Shown: positions 17,443 to 26,452, counted from the stretch's first letter. The stretch is 64,000 nt of DNA from Deltaproteobacteria bacterium (GCA_016930075.1 JAFGHS010000165.1:28103-92102), one strand, 5' to 3'. The notes: a model not told the origin generated them from the letters alone. Program-made: numbers and translations.

Positions 17443-18675
17443 TCAGGATATAAATTTTACTGCTTGTTTATAAAGCGCTAATCGCTTTCCGAGCAGCACT
17501 TTATCAGCAGGTAAATCTAAGAACTCTGTAGACTCTCCGATGGTTGTGAAGTTTTGTCCCATACTTAAGTGAAAATCTATTAATCGCTCAACATATCTTT
17601 TGAGTTGATAAACTAAAGTTTCAGTATCGGGGCTTTCATTTCCAGTATGGACTGATTTATTTCGATTGTCTCTGAGATGATTAAGCACTTGAAAATGATA
17701 ATCCCTTTCACTGCAAAGAAAGGCTGCCCTTCTGATTGTCTTGTCATAGCCATCTCGTAATGTATTTGTGAGCAGTTCCAGGACACCCCAAAGCTTTAAG
17801 AACGCAACGTTTAAATCCGAATAATCCAGTGCCCGCACATATCTGATAATGCTGTCAGCGACTACGCCATTGTATTGACATCTTTTCAGTTTACGCCGGA
17901 CCTTTTTAACGAAATTATTCATTTCGTTATTTGTCTTAGCCCAATCGTAGGGAGTGAATAATTCGTCAAACTGGGGCTCATACCGAAATATATCTGTTTT
18001 TAACTTTCCCACCGGATCATGCAATGTATGCAGGGGGCCTAAAACAATTTTATTGACTGCCATTTTTTTCCCATAAGATATCCTTATGCCACCCTTGTTT
18101 AATCCCAAATTCCATATGCCGCGAAGCAAATCAAACTCATTTAAAGCTTCATTTACGGCATCGTGTGCGGTTCTGCTCTTTACGTGCACCCGAACAGTTA
18201 AGAAATTTGAGGGATTTGCTTTTATATATTGGTGAGTAGCGCCTGACTCAGCTTTTTCCCTGGCTTTGGTGAATCGGGGTGGTAGCTGCCGGCTAAAAGT
18301 GATTGTCGCTGGACCGATTTTAAAAGTGGGTACTTTGGCATTATTTAAAATGCTAACGGTAGTCGCAAGCACGAAGGGGGATTCTATCTTCTGAAGATAA
18401 GACCTCTCCAGCGCGGAGATCTCATTTAAAAGGCTCTTGCTGGTAATAATTCCTTTCTTGGCGGCCTTAAAAACGCCATTAGTAATTATGCCGTGTCGTT
18501 CTATCTCAGTAATATCTTCGGAGAGTTTAACCATGCTGCATAGCACAGAAAAATATTCTTGGGATTCAAAACCTCGCATGGAAACACGGCCAGTCGTTTT
18601 GTCATGCAGTTTTATCTTTTCAAAAGCAGAAGCAAGTAAATCATGACGGTATTCGTTGTTCCATGAAGCGCACAT
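17443..18675 (-). CDS. Apea-like HEPN domain protein
   Basis: A 410-residue protein. The C-terminal part (about residues 285-400) fits Apea-type HEPN: LKLWGVLELLTNTLRDG, then RDNRNKSVHTGNE, containing the R-x4-x6-H signature of HEPN nucleases, then a long helix with YQLKRYVERLIDFHLSMG. The N-terminal 270 residues are not recognised. HEPN proteins are often RNases in toxin, abortive-infection or RNA-maturation systems. ATG 18675 is chosen because GGGAGG lies six bases upstream; the 18744 start is unsupported. The gene and its flanks are visibly more AT-rich than the surroundings, and a transposase remnant lies upstream, pointing to horizontal acquisition. No antitoxin partner is visible. Confidence 0.75.
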   Translation of the reverse strand: MCASWNNEYRHDLLASAFEKIKLHDKTTGRVSMRGFESQEYFSVLCSMVKLSEDITEIERHGIITNGVFKAAKKGIITSKSLLNEISALERSYLQKIESPFVLATTVSILNNAKVPTFKIGPATITFSRQLPPRFTKAREKAESGATHQYIKANPSNFLTVRVHVKSRTAHDAVNEALNEFDLLRGIWNLGLNKGGIRISYGKKMAVNKIVLGPLHTLHDPVGKLKTDIFRYEPQFDELFTPYDWAKTNNEMNNFVKKVRRKLKRCQYNGVVADSIIRYVRALDYSDLNVAFLKLWGVLELLTNTLRDGYDKTIRRAAFLCSERDYHFQVLNHLRDNRNKSVHTGNESPDTETLVYQLKRYVERLIDFHLSMGQNFTTIGESTEFLDLPADKVLLGKRLALYKQAVKFIS

Positions 18676-19164
18676 TACTGCCTCCCTTTCTTCAATATGA
18701 GAACAATTACGATGCGATATTAATTGGAAAAAGAAATATTGCAAGCAAAATCAAAAAGCTATCATTGATGCCCAATCAGCCAAATTCACCCGCCTTGTTG
18801 GTTCTTCCTACGTTGCTACGAAGGGGGGGGCCTTTACATCTTTATATTTAGACATTCTTCAAGCACCCATCCCTCATCTCGAATAAGCTTCTCACCCTTT
18901 TGGACGGCGATGCTGACCGTCGGCAAAGAAATCTTTAAACGTTTAGGAAGGAAAATAGGACGGTTCTTTTTTCAAGTTTCTGCAATCAGCTAAAAATGGA
19001 ACCGTTCCCATTATTCCTGATTTTCCCCCGATCTGTAATTCCAGCTGGTGGATCAATCTGCCCAATTCGCACCATTGTTTCTTAAACAGGTATTTTTGGC
19101 CTCAAAAAGGGCCGTTTAAGCCGCAAAAACGGGGGTTCATTTAGAATTACCTCCATGATTACCG
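18676..19164. other. AT-rich gap holding transposase remnant
   Basis: No intact gene. It contains the decayed transposase C-terminus described separately, GGAACGGTTCC and GAACCGTCC motifs (about 18959-19017) and a GC-rich inverted pair (GGGCCGTTTAAGCC region, 19108-19122). The region upstream of the HEPN gene should carry its promoter. Confidence 0.5.
18836..18965 (-). pseudogene. Remnant of REP-associated Y1 transposase C-terminus
   Basis: Reading the minus strand gives PIFLPKRLKISLPTVSIAV then QKGEKLIRDEGWVLEECL and a stop, which resembles the helix-turn-helix tail (SxxxVSxxVxRGEK) found at the C-terminus of REP-associated tyrosine transposases. A TGA interrupts the frame just upstream and no HUH catalytic core is visible. 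The adjacent GAACCGTCC motifs fit the REP-like repeats such enzymes mobilise. The family call is from memory of the tail motif only. Confidence 0.4.
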
Positions 19165-21456
19165 CTATTTATCTTGGTCCGACCCCAATACCCGATACCT
19201 TTCCCGGAGCGGCCGGACGCATGTTTCCCAGGAATAGGATTGAAGGGTTTCCACAGAAGGTTTTTCTATGGATAATCGGTAGGGCTCGTCCAGGAGCAAT
19301 TGCCGGATCGGGGATAAAAAATCGGCGATGGTCTCCGCAACGACAAGGGACGGGAATCCTGCCTCCAGAAAGCCTCTTGCTCCTTCCCGTGTCGATACGC
19401 AAACTCTGCCGGAAACCACGGACTCAATTAATTTCAGACTCGAACCGCGCAGTTCCTGATGCAGGTTAATGGTAAGTGCGCATTCGTTCAGTAAGGACGA
19501 CATATCCTCCACGTAATCCAAAACCCGAACCCCCGGTTGGTTAAAGCATGCGCGCGTCCGTGCATCATTGTCTTCCACAGTCTGTTTTGCGCCGTAGCCG
19601 CCGACAATGATCAATTGAACGTCCGGTATGGATTTTACTAATTCCGGATAAACCTCTTCAAGGAAGATGCAAATTCCGACCCAATTCGTTTCACAGCGAA
19701 AGGGGCCGGCAAAAAGAATAGCGTTCCGTTCCGTTGAACTCGCGTAGCCGTTTTCGCCCGGATTGGCGCCGTTTAAAATCACGATGGGACGGAAGCCTTT
19801 CAGCAGAGCCGCATCTTCCTTGCAGCAAACGACGACTTGATCAAATTGTTCAATCAGATTGATTTCAAATCGATCTTCCGCCTGCGAGCTTGTATCGTGG
19901 GGATTTAACAGTACATCGACGAGTATGAGAACCATGGGCGGTTTGTGCATGTTCAACGTTGCCAGCTTTCCTAATTCCATATATTCGACTTGCACCAGCG
20001 CCGGCTGATACCCGGAAATGCATCGCGCCGCTTCACTTTCTAAGATGCGATGGCTGTGATTGCGGATTCGCGAAATTCGATTTCTTGCCTCACTTTCGGA
20101 TTCATGGCGGCCGCCGATCAAATGGGCCGAATGCAACCGCTTCATATAATCAAGCGACTTTTCATGGTCATAGAGCATTTCTTCGTCACTGATCAGGATG
20201 ACGGAAAAATCTTTCGACAGCTCAAGGATAAGATTGTGGGTGCGAACCGCTCCGCCGTGGGCCGGCGGATAAACGACATAGGGCGTGATGACGATCATGC
20301 GAGGCCGATGGTCGATTTCCTTATAGGGTGTTGAATAATACTTCTTCGCCAGATATTTCCAGGGAATGTCCCGGAAAGGAGCGCCATAGGTCCATAGGGC
20401 CGCAGCGAGAATACTGATGCAATTTCTCAGATTGCCGATTTCGGATAAGGTTTCATGATCCAGATGGACGATCTGCCGGATCGCTTTTTTAAGGGATCTT
20501 GGCGCCAACGGATTATAGAACCCAAATTGCAGACGGTTGCGTTCAAAAACCCGATCCACCGTATCTTGATCATAAAAACGGGAAATGGTGGCGCGATGTT
20601 CATGAAAAACGACGGACTTGGGGCAAAATAAAACATCATAGCCGAGTCTCCAGGCGCGGATGCTCCAATCGACGTCCTCCCAGTAGAAGGGATGATAGGG
20701 ATCCCGGCGGCGGATGATTTTTTTCAGAAGATGACGGTTGAAAAGGGAAGAGCCGGCCCCTGCATATAGAGTCCCGCGAACGGTTTCCCGGTCTTCCGGC
20801 GTCAGATGATAGGGCGTGGTGATTCCATCATCGATCCGGATCGTCGTCCATCCCGTCTCTTTCCGGGGCCGCTCGATGCCGGTGAAAAAAATCTGTGAAG
20901 CAACGGCAAACGTGTTCGGCGTTCTCCAGTCCAATACATATTTTAAGGACGCAGGCGTGAGGGTCATATCGTTATTGAGCAGATAAACCCAGTCATGGTG
21001 AGCGTTTTTCAGGCCGATGCCGATGGCTTCCGTGAAGCCGAGGGGTTTGGATACATGTATCCAGCAAACACCGGCAAACCGGTCCTTCAATTGCGTATAA
21101 TCGAGAAGGGGGGAGCCGTTGACGACAACGATCACCTCAAAGGGCTCTTTGATTTCCTGCAACGAAACATACAACGCCGTCAGACAATTCTCGAGCATGG
21201 AAACACTGCCGCGTTCCGGAATGATAATGCTCAGGCCGGCGCTGTATTTTAAGGGGGCGGGGGCTTTCCATGACGGTTTTCCGGCAAATCCCCGGCGGCT
21301 TAAAAACTCGGCCGACACGACTGCGGCAATGATTGGAATATGGATGATCCGTATTTTTTTAACCCACCCCAGGAGGACTTTCACTTTAATAAGAGATGCT
21401 GCCGGTTTCAGGCCGGCGAATCGGAAAAAGCGCTTGCACCCGTTCATGGTTTTCAT
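19165..21456 (-). CDS. Two-domain glycosyltransferase (GT2 + GT4/GT1-like)
   Basis: A 763-residue protein. After a hydrophobic stretch near residue 35-50, a GT2 domain (about residues 72-330) shows LSIIIPERGSVSMLENCL, VVVNGSPL, the DxD-like LLNNDMTLTP, and FYWEDVDWSIRAWRLGYDV, typical of rhamnosyl-type GT2 enzymes. A second Rossmann-type glycosyltransferase follows (about residues 385-755), starting MIVITPYVVYPPAHGGAVRT with the GG loop, and containing NAILFAGPFRCETNWVG and the C-terminal KLIESVVSGRVCVST. Both likely act on surface polysaccharide at the cytoplasmic membrane. TAATG links its start to the stop of the upstream aminotransferase, so they are translationally coupled. Acceptor and sugars are unknown. 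Confidence 0.88.
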   Translation of the reverse strand: MKTMNGCKRFFRFAGLKPAASLIKVKVLLGWVKKIRIIHIPIIAAVVSAEFLSRRGFAGKPSWKAPAPLKYSAGLSIIIPERGSVSMLENCLTALYVSLQEIKEPFEVIVVVNGSPLLDYTQLKDRFAGVCWIHVSKPLGFTEAIGIGLKNAHHDWVYLLNNDMTLTPASLKYVLDWRTPNTFAVASQIFFTGIERPRKETGWTTIRIDDGITTPYHLTPEDRETVRGTLYAGAGSSLFNRHLLKKIIRRRDPYHPFYWEDVDWSIRAWRLGYDVLFCPKSVVFHEHRATISRFYDQDTVDRVFERNRLQFGFYNPLAPRSLKKAIRQIVHLDHETLSEIGNLRNCISILAAALWTYGAPFRDIPWKYLAKKYYSTPYKEIDHRPRMIVITPYVVYPPAHGGAVRTHNLILELSKDFSVILISDEEMLYDHEKSLDYMKRLHSAHLIGGRHESESEARNRISRIRNHSHRILESEAARCISGYQPALVQVEYMELGKLATLNMHKPPMVLILVDVLLNPHDTSSQAEDRFEINLIEQFDQVVVCCKEDAALLKGFRPIVILNGANPGENGYASSTERNAILFAGPFRCETNWVGICIFLEEVYPELVKSIPDVQLIIVGGYGAKQTVEDNDARTRACFNQPGVRVLDYVEDMSSLLNECALTINLHQELRGSSLKLIESVVSGRVCVSTREGARGFLEAGFPSLVVAETIADFLSPIRQLLLDEPYRLSIEKPSVETLQSYSWETCVRPLRERYRVLGSDQDK

Positions 21457-22586
21457 TACTTCTTCAGAACCTTGATTGACTCGCAAATATATTGAATTTG
21501 TTCCTTCTTCAAGTTGCTGCCCGACGGCAGGTAAAAGCCGTTTTTCGATAGATTTTCGGTCACCGGATAGGCGCTTGCGCCGTCGCAGCCGAAGTCGATC
21601 AAGGCCGGTTGCCGGTGCATGCCCGTAAAAAACAGCCGGGTGTCGATATTCTTTTCTCTCAATGCGTACACCAGTTCATCGCGGGTGCGGCCAAATATAT
21701 CGGGATCAAGCAAGATGCCGTTCATCCAGCGGACGTTCAAAGCGCTGTCCTGGTCCTTTTGGAAGGAGATGCCGTCTATCTTGCCGAGGCGTTCCTGATA
21801 CCTGTGAAAATTACGGATTCTCATTTCTCGATACTCGTCGGCTTTTTCAACCTGAGCCAGGCCGATGGCGGCACTGAGATTGGACATCCGGTAATTGAAG
21901 CCGATATTTTGGTGGATAAAATTCCGGGGAGCGTTTAGAGGGAAACAAAGATTTTTATAATAAAGACATTTTTGATACAGTTCTTCACTGTTAGTGACGA
22001 TCATTCCGCCGTCTCCGGCGGTCAGGTTCTTATTGGCGTAGAAACTGAAAGCGCCCATATCGGAAATACTGCCGGCTTTTTTCCCTTTGTATAGAGCGCC
22101 GTGAGATTCCGCCGCATCTTCGATAATCCTTAAGTTGTATTTGTGGGCGATGGCTGCAATCTTATCCATGTCGCAAGGATTCCCGTAAATGTGCACGGGG
22201 ATTATCGCTTTGGTTTTCGGAGTGATTTTTTCTTCAATCCGGGAGGCGTCGATATTCCAGGTATCCGGATCGGCGTCGATAAAAACAGGTTTGGCGCCGA
22301 TATAGCATAGGCCCAACGCGGTGGCAATCATTGTAAAGTTCGGGATGATGACTTCATCGTCTTTTTGAATGCCGAGAGTGACAAGGGCAAGATGCACGGC
22401 GGCGGTTCCGTTGCAAACGGAAACGGCATATTGGGTTCCGCAATAGGCGGCAAATGTTTCTTCAAATTTTTTTACATATTTCCCGGAAGAGGATATCCAT
22501 CCGGTTTGCACGGCGTCGGTGACATATTTCAGTTCATTCCCATTGAGAAAGGGTTCGCAGACAGGAATGAATTCTATGCTTTTCAT
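21456..22586 (-). CDS. DegT/DnrJ/EryC1/StrS-family PLP aminotransferase
   Basis: A 376-residue nucleotide-sugar aminotransferase. It opens with IPVCEPFLNGNELKYVTDAV, includes NGTAAVHLAL, the PLP-ring-binding Asp157 in IIEDAAESHGA, and the Schiff-base Lys186 in SFYANKNLTAGDGGM, then YRMSNLSAAIGLAQ. Relatives such as PerA and DesI transfer an amino group to keto-sugar nucleotides for O-antigen or glycan synthesis. It ends with TAATG, overlapping the start of the double glycosyltransferase, so the two form one unit that adds an amino sugar to a surface glycan (inference). No strong ribosome site is visible at ATG 22586. Confidence 0.92.
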   Translation of the reverse strand: MKSIEFIPVCEPFLNGNELKYVTDAVQTGWISSSGKYVKKFEETFAAYCGTQYAVSVCNGTAAVHLALVTLGIQKDDEVIIPNFTMIATALGLCYIGAKPVFIDADPDTWNIDASRIEEKITPKTKAIIPVHIYGNPCDMDKIAAIAHKYNLRIIEDAAESHGALYKGKKAGSISDMGAFSFYANKNLTAGDGGMIVTNSEELYQKCLYYKNLCFPLNAPRNFIHQNIGFNYRMSNLSAAIGLAQVEKADEYREMRIRNFHRYQERLGKIDGISFQKDQDSALNVRWMNGILLDPDIFGRTRDELVYALREKNIDTRLFFTGMHRQPALIDFGCDGASAYPVTENLSKNGFYLPSGSNLKKEQIQYICESIKVLKK

Positions 22587-22787
22587 GGAACAGGCATAGC
22601 ACCAGGGCTATTCGTTGTCAATGAATTGCATTTCACTGCCGCCGGCAATGGCCTTCACCCGGATAACCTCAAGATAAATCAAATAGATATTGTCATTGCC
22701 GCCGCAATATTCTCCTTTTATCTCGCCCGGAGTTGTGGTAGAGATCAGGTCATTTCGGCAAATATGGGTTGGGTTAGTATCCGTAGA

Positions 22788-23852
22788 ATGAACGTCGTTA
22801 AAAAGAAAATTGATCTTCGCGCCTGGGGCGGGGCAACAAAAAAAGAATGGGCCGATTGGAGATGGCAATATCAGAACCGCATCCGCACATTGCCGAAGCT
22901 GGCGGGCCTCGCCGGTCTGCCGCCGGATGCCGTTAAACGGTTGAACCCGGTCGTGGGGACGTATCATTTTGCCGTCACGCCCCACTATTTTTCTTTGATA
23001 AACTTGGCGGATAAGAACGATCCGATCAGCAGGCAGTGTTTTCCCGATTTCCGGGAAGTGGATGATGTCATCGACGGCGTCCCCGATCCTCTGCAGGAAA
23101 GCGAGCATATGCCTGTTCCCGGTCTGGTGCAGCGATACGCAGACCGCTGCCTCGCCCTGGCGACGAATCAATGTGCGACCTATTGCCGCCATTGCAACCG
23201 CAAAAGGCTGTGGGGCAAAAGTGCGCCGGCCCGGACAAAAGATGATTTGCGAGGGATGGTTGATTTTGTGGCCTCCTCTCCGGGGATTCGCGAGGTGATT
23301 GTTTCGGGCGGCGATCCGCTCACCCTGGATGAAGACCTGCTGGACTGGTTCTTAGGGGCCTTCCGGGCCATCCGCCATGTGGAGGTGCTCCGGATCGGGA
23401 GCCGTATTCCCGTTGTGATGCCCATGCGGATCACCAAAACGCTGTGCCGGATGCTGCGTAAACATCGTCCCCTGTGGTTCAATACGCAGTTCAACCATGT
23501 AAACGAGATTACGCCGGAGTCCGCCCGGGCCTGCGAAATGATTCTGGAGGCGGGCATTCCCGTTTCCAATCAGTCGGTGCTCCTTAAAGGGGTCAATGAT
23601 TCCTATGAGGCCATGCGCGAGCTGGTTTGCGGACTTCAGTGCATTTCCGTCCGGCCCTATTATCTGTTTCAGTGCGATCCTGTCGCCGGGACGGATCATT
23701 TTCGCTGTGATCTCCTGAAAGGAATGGAGATTATTGAAAAGCTCTGGCGCAATGCATCGGGACTCTGCCTGCCCCGGTACGTCATTGATGCGCCGGGACG
23801 GGGCGGGAAGATTCCCCTGCAGCCGTTTTCACTTTCGGCAAACAGGGAATAA
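22788..23852 (+). CDS. epmB: KamA-type radical SAM lysine 2,3-aminomutase, likely EpmB role
   Basis: A 354-residue radical SAM and PLP enzyme. CATYCRHCNRK holds the CxxxCxxC cluster motif; VSGGDPLTLDE, GSRIPVVMPMRIT, NTQFNH, NQSVLLKGVND and RPYYLFQCDPVAGTDHFR are standard KamA/EpmB segments, and the Lys-PLP is probably in RGGKIPLQ. It converts L-alpha-lysine to beta-lysine. Immediately downstream lie efp and epmA, so it probably supplies (R)-beta-lysine for EF-P, the EpmB job, although the sequence is closer to free-lysine KamA than to E. coli EpmB. ATG 22788 is at the start of conserved sequence; ATG 22764 is possible. The longer frame back to 22365 overlaps the divergent aminotransferase. 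Confidence 0.85.
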   Translation: MNVVKKKIDLRAWGGATKKEWADWRWQYQNRIRTLPKLAGLAGLPPDAVKRLNPVVGTYHFAVTPHYFSLINLADKNDPISRQCFPDFREVDDVIDGVPDPLQESEHMPVPGLVQRYADRCLALATNQCATYCRHCNRKRLWGKSAPARTKDDLRGMVDFVASSPGIREVIVSGGDPLTLDEDLLDWFLGAFRAIRHVEVLRIGSRIPVVMPMRITKTLCRMLRKHRPLWFNTQFNHVNEITPESARACEMILEAGIPVSNQSVLLKGVNDSYEAMRELVCGLQCISVRPYYLFQCDPVAGTDHFRCDLLKGMEIIEKLWRNASGLCLPRYVIDAPGRGGKIPLQPFSLSANRE

Positions 23853-23864
23853 TGCGTTTATATG

Positions 23865-23947
23865 AGAATGCAGAAGCCAGAAGACAGAATACAGAAAAAA
23901 ACAATATCATGGTTAGTCCAGCGCCGGACTCCTGATTTCTGTATTCT
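23865..23947 (+). repeat. Heptamer array with inverted counterpart upstream of efp
   Basis: Plus strand 23865-23899 divides into AGAATGC, AGAAGCC, AGAAGAC, AGAATAC, AGAAAAA. On the minus strand 23947-23927 gives AGAATAC, AGAAATC, AGGAGTC, the same unit family inverted. AGAATACAGAAA (23886-23897) pairs exactly with 23936-23947, giving a 12-bp stem that may terminate or protect the kamA transcript. Confidence 0.7.
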
Positions 23948-23992
23948 CAGGCTTCGCTGTGTCCGCGACAGGCATGGGGGGCCGTGACCGTG

Positions 23993-24025
23993 CAATAAGG
24001 AAAGGGGGAAACGGTTCCCTTATTG
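23993..24025 (+). terminator. Hairpin upstream of efp
   Basis: CAATAAGG (23993-24000) pairs with CCTTATTG (24018-24025), enclosing GGGAA/TTCCC that can pair in an alternative way. It is followed by GAATATTTCG, not a T run, so it may be an mRNA structure or a weak terminator. The efp ribosome site AAAGGAG follows about 20 bp later. Confidence 0.45.
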
Positions 24026-24057
24026 AATATTTCGATTAAATAAAGGAGTGACATTTT

Positions 24058-24618
24058 ATGTATACCGCCAGCGATCTCAGAAAAAATTTACGGATCAAGA
24101 TCGACAACGAACCGTACATCGTGACGGAGTTCAACTTTGTAAAGCCCGGCAAAGGTCAGGCCCTGTATCGGTGCAAACTTAAAAACATGATAACGGGCAA
24201 TCAGTTTGAACGGACATTCCGTTCCGTGGACACCTTTGAATCCGCCGATCTTGAACAGAAAAAAATGCAGTACCTCTATAAAGAGGAGGGCAAGTATTGT
24301 TTCATGGACAACGAAAGTTACGAACAGGTCTATCTGACGGAAGCGCAGATAGGCGATGCGAAGAATTTCCTCCTTGATAATATCGAAGTGGAAATTCTCA
24401 TGTACGAAGGCAAGCCCCTCGACGTAACCCTGCCGAACTTTATCGACGTTGTCGTGACGAAGGCGGATCCCTGGGCCAGGGGCGATTCCGTATCGGGCAA
24501 CACGAAGCCGGTTACCGTTCAGACGGGTTATCAGCTTCAGGTTCCCCCGTTCATCGAGGAGGGGGAGAAGATCAGGATCGATACCCGGAGCGGGGAATAT
24601 CTGACGCGGGTGAAGTAA
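24058..24618 (+). CDS. efp: Translation elongation factor P
   Basis: A 186-residue EF-P, normal length with three beta-barrel domains. EF-P binds ribosomes stalled on polyproline and speeds peptide bond formation. The modification site is Lys32 in FVKPGKGQALYR, the same context as the beta-lysylated Lys34 of E. coli EF-P. The C-terminus has KIRIDTRSGEYLTRVK, the conserved domain III signature. It sits between the KamA-type aminomutase and EpmA, so Lys32 is very probably beta-lysylated. AAAGGAG precedes ATG 24058 by the right distance. Confidence 0.97.
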   Translation: MYTASDLRKNLRIKIDNEPYIVTEFNFVKPGKGQALYRCKLKNMITGNQFERTFRSVDTFESADLEQKKMQYLYKEEGKYCFMDNESYEQVYLTEAQIGDAKNFLLDNIEVEILMYEGKPLDVTLPNFIDVVVTKADPWARGDSVSGNTKPVTVQTGYQLQVPPFIEEGEKIRIDTRSGEYLTRVK

Positions 24619-24654
24619 AATGGCATAAGGCTCCGGGGGCAGGGTTCGGCGGGC

Positions 24655-25587
24655 ATGGCGGAAGAAGGCGGGAAATTGGCAAAAAAGCGGGAAGCCCTGT
24701 GGCTGCGCGCCCGGATGATCCAGGCCATGCGCGGGTTTTTCATTGATCGCGGTTACCTTGAGGTGGAAACGCCGGAGCGGATGCCGGCGCCGGCGCCGGA
24801 AGATCACATCGATGCCGTGCCCTCAGGCAACTGGTTTTTACAAACCTCTCCCGAACTGTGCATGAAAAGACTGCTGGCGGCGGGTTACGACAAGATATTT
24901 CAGATCTGCAAATGTTATCGGGAGGGCGAACGGGGGCTTCTGCATCTGCCGGAATATACAATGATCGAGTGGTATCGCCGGGATGCGAATTATTTTGATC
25001 TGATGACCGAATGCGAGGAGCTTTTATCCTGTGCGGCGGAAATGTGCGGCACAGGGAAGGAGGGTTTTCTTGATTATCAGGGAAGCCGTATCTTTCTGCA
25101 ACGTCCCTGGGAGAAAATTTCCGTTGCGGAGGCCTTTCGGCGCTATGCCCCGTGGCCGATGGCGGATGCTTTAGCACGGGGATGCTTTGACGAGATGATT
25201 GCCTGCCGGATCGGCCCTCATCTCGGCACAAGATGCCCGACGTTTCTCTATGATTATCCCGTTTCTCTGGGCGCCCTTGCAAAGGCGAAGGCGTCGGAGC
25301 CGCATCTGGCGGAGCGCTTTGAGTTATATGTCGGGGGCATTGAACTGGCCAATGCGTTTTCCGAACTGACCGATCCGCATGAACAGCGAAAGCGTTTTGA
25401 AGAAAGCCTTGCCTTTCGCCGGTCGGCGGGCAAGACCGTTTATCCCATGCCGGAGCCTTTTTTACAGGACCTTGACGCCATGCCGGAGGCGGCGGGCATC
25501 GCTCTCGGCGTGGACCGGCTGGCCATGATCTTGACCGATTCGCCGTCCATCGATGAGGTGGTTGCCTTTGCGCCCGAAGACTTATGA
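24655..25587 (+). CDS. epmA: EF-P--(R)-beta-lysine ligase EpmA
   Basis: A 310-residue class II aminoacyl-tRNA-synthetase-like catalytic domain without an anticodon-binding domain, the GenX/PoxA/EpmA form. Motif 1 is GYLEVETPER, motif 2 is QICKCYREGERG followed by LPEYTMIEWYR, motif 3 is GIALGVDRLAMI. It adenylates beta-lysine and attaches it to Lys32 of EF-P. It follows efp by 36 bp, completing the modification operon. ATG 24655 has only a weak G-rich upstream region. An ancestral lysyl-tRNA synthetase role is ruled out by the missing N-terminal domain. Confidence 0.94.
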   Translation: MAEEGGKLAKKREALWLRARMIQAMRGFFIDRGYLEVETPERMPAPAPEDHIDAVPSGNWFLQTSPELCMKRLLAAGYDKIFQICKCYREGERGLLHLPEYTMIEWYRRDANYFDLMTECEELLSCAAEMCGTGKEGFLDYQGSRIFLQRPWEKISVAEAFRRYAPWPMADALARGCFDEMIACRIGPHLGTRCPTFLYDYPVSLGALAKAKASEPHLAERFELYVGGIELANAFSELTDPHEQRKRFEESLAFRRSAGKTVYPMPEPFLQDLDAMPEAAGIALGVDRLAMILTDSPSIDEVVAFAPEDL

Positions 25588-25726
25588 AAAGATGTGGTCG
25601 GGCCGGAAGGCATCTGCGGTGCGTTTGCAACGCGGAACGGCATATTCCATGTTGACAAGACCCCGTTTTTTATTTACACGTAGGCACGTCATTTTTTGAA
25701 TACCCGCAAACGCAAGGAGAATGAAT

Positions 25727-26452
25727 ATGGACATAGGGGGGCATTTTCAGGGAAGCGTTCTCGGCATGATTGTGAACGCCGGGATCGTCGTACAGATCGT
25801 ACTCTTGCTGCTGTTGATTTTTTCCGTGGTGTCGTGGGCTATTATTTTTATGAAATACCGGGTCATGAAGAAGGTGCAGACGGAAAACGACCTGTTTCTG
25901 GATGCCTATATGAAAAGCAATAAACTGTCTGATGTCCTGCCGGTTGCAAAAAAATATAATGAATCGACGATTGCCGAAGTGTTCCGCACGGGATACGCGG
26001 AACTGGTAAAAATAACGAAAATGATCAAAGACTCTCCGTCGGGAAGAGGCGCCGACGATCAAACGTTGCAGTCCCTGGAATTGAAAGGCGTCGACAACGT
26101 GGAGCGGGCGCTGAACAGGGCATGCAGCGCCGAAGCGACGAAACTGGAAAGCGCCCTCGGTTTCCTGGCGACAACGGGCAGCGCATCGCCCTTTATCGGC
26201 CTGTTCGGAACCGTATGGGGCATTATGGAGACATTCAAGAGTATCGGCGCAAGGGGGTCGGCGACGCTGGCTGTTGTCGCGCCGGGAATTTCCGAGGCCC
26301 TGATTGCCACGGCGGCGGGTCTGGCGGCGGCCATTCCGGCGGTTATTTTTTATAACTATTATATGAACCGCATTAAGGTCATGAATCAGGAGATGGATAA
26401 CTTTTCATCGGAGTTGCTCAATATTATTGAGCGATACTACGTACAGAGATAG
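25727..26452 (+). CDS. tolQ: Tol-Pal system proton channel subunit TolQ
   Basis: A 241-residue inner-membrane protein with three transmembrane helices: about residues 18-40 (IVVQIVLLLLLIFSVVSWAI), and two near 140-215 (TTGSASPFIGLFGTVWGIM; AVVAPGISEALIATAAGLAA), which are the conserved proton-path helices of TolQ/ExbB. A cytoplasmic domain lies between helices 1 and 2. With TolR it converts proton flow to force on TolA. ATG 25727 is chosen over 25721 because GGAG (25716-25719) then has a 7-base spacer. First gene of tolQRAB; a possible promoter -35 TTGACA is at 25652. Confidence 0.93.
   Translation: MDIGGHFQGSVLGMIVNAGIVVQIVLLLLLIFSVVSWAIIFMKYRVMKKVQTENDLFLDAYMKSNKLSDVLPVAKKYNESTIAEVFRTGYAELVKITKMIKDSPSGRGADDQTLQSLELKGVDNVERALNRACSAEATKLESALGFLATTGSASPFIGLFGTVWGIMETFKSIGARGSATLAVVAPGISEALIATAAGLAAAIPAVIFYNYYMNRIKVMNQEMDNFSSELLNIIERYYVQR

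Noticed and set aside
22365..22787. 140-residue N-terminal extension of the KamA-type protein
   Set aside because: Overlaps the aminotransferase gene on the other strand; conserved KamA sequence begins after 22788.
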